Shown here: one piece after another, positions 63,647 through 64,000 of the stretch
How the letters are laid out: every line of letters starts with the position of its first letter
How positions within the stretch are numbered: position 1 is the first letter of the stretch
The notes under the pieces: model-generated
The model's database searches: none
The model's input: the letters and a program-made list of their open reading frames with translations, nothing else
What the model was told of the DNA's origin: nothing
Translations under genes and position numbers: made by a program
Assembly (NCBI GenBank): GCA_013365325.1
Contig: JABVXV010000280.1
Coordinates: 19,914 to 83,913 of the forward strand
From: Dipetalonema caudispina
Lineage: Eukaryota > Nematoda > Chromadorea > Rhabditida > Onchocercidae
Length of the DNA: 64,000 nucleotides
Direction of reading: 5' to 3'

Positions 63647-64000
63647 TATGAAGCACTGACCTTTCTTCACGAGTTCAATTTCTTGTTAACTTCATTATAT
63701 ACTAATATTATTATTTATTTATTAATTGAAATATTTGTTTAGCATCATTTCTCCAAAACGGAGGATCAAGAATGTTTCTTTCTCCTCACTTCACCGTTTA
63801 CACTTACTTACTCTTCTCAATATGATCGATAATAACGAGTGCCGACGTTAATCTCACGCTTTCTCCTCCCATCTTACCTATGACGTAGAAGTTGTAGTGA
63901 TTACGTGATACCTTTCAGACTTGTTCTGAATGTAACACGTCGTCTGAGATTGTTTTCTTGCAGTGTTTCGTCACGTACTTCTCCACTTTCACGTGCAGTT
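63647..64000. other. 3' flank of the DUF229 gene, right edge
   Basis: Begins with the AT-rich DUF229 3' UTR, then turns distinctly less AT-rich after about 63770. Six ACGT cores lie between 63845 and 63994. It may be the promoter of a plus-strand gene beyond the window. Confidence 0.45.
63845..63994. promoter_or_regulatory. Cluster of six ACGT-core sites including an E-box
   Basis: ACGT at 63845, 63883, 63903, 63937, 63973 and 63991, in contexts CGACGTT, TGACGTAG, ATTACGTGAT, ACACGTCG, TCACGTAC and TTCACGTGCA (a CACGTG E-box). Site types fit bZIP or bHLH factors; function is inferred. Confidence 0.35.

Overview
The window is eukaryotic nuclear DNA, very AT-rich, with genes split into many small exons. 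The exons are separated mostly by short GT...AG introns ending in TTTCAG/TTTTAG. A member of the nematode-expanded DUF229 family, an HNF4-like nuclear receptor, and a YAG acceptor just upstream of nearly every start codon (as expected with spliced-leader trans-splicing) point to a nematode. Base composition and intron style suggest a parasitic clade III (filarial-like) worm, but that last step is inference. I read no bacterial, viral, transposon, rRNA, tRNA or CRISPR feature.

Nine protein-coding genes could be rebuilt exon by exon with matching splice phases. From left to right: lysyl-tRNA synthetase (minus, cut by the left edge; 158-2982); an ADP-sugar type Nudix hydrolase, NUDT5-like (plus; 4447-7066); an HNF4-like nuclear receptor (minus; 9232-14221); a 15.7 kb gene-poor gap; Mediator subunit 4 (plus; 29883-31847); a RAMAC-like cap-methyltransferase activator (plus; 33341-34150); the mitochondrial rhomboid protease PARL (minus; 35274-37523); phenylalanyl-tRNA synthetase alpha (minus; 39490-42732); a SURF2-like protein (plus; 44989-49393); eIF3 subunit c (minus; 50168-55608); and a DUF229 membrane-anchored sulfatase-like protein (plus; 57409-63646). 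Eight were followed to a stop codon with the frame kept at every junction I could test. The exceptions are the left-cut LysRS, one uncertain join in SURF2 and the short terminal exon of the receptor.

The genes look like independent housekeeping units, not an operon or a novel cassette. Five of them (two tRNA synthetases, eIF3c, SURF2, RAMAC-like) serve mRNA capping, ribosome production or translation. MED4 and the nuclear receptor act in transcription, and PARL in mitochondrial quality control. Points worth a second look are the RAMAC-like protein, a LysRS first exon that resembles a mitochondrial presequence, the FARSA poly(A) signal touching its stop codon, three clusters of ACGT-core sites, a paired TTACGTAA repeat, a perfect 12-bp hairpin between two convergent genes, and the large gap upstream of the nuclear receptor, which holds only weak candidate exons.
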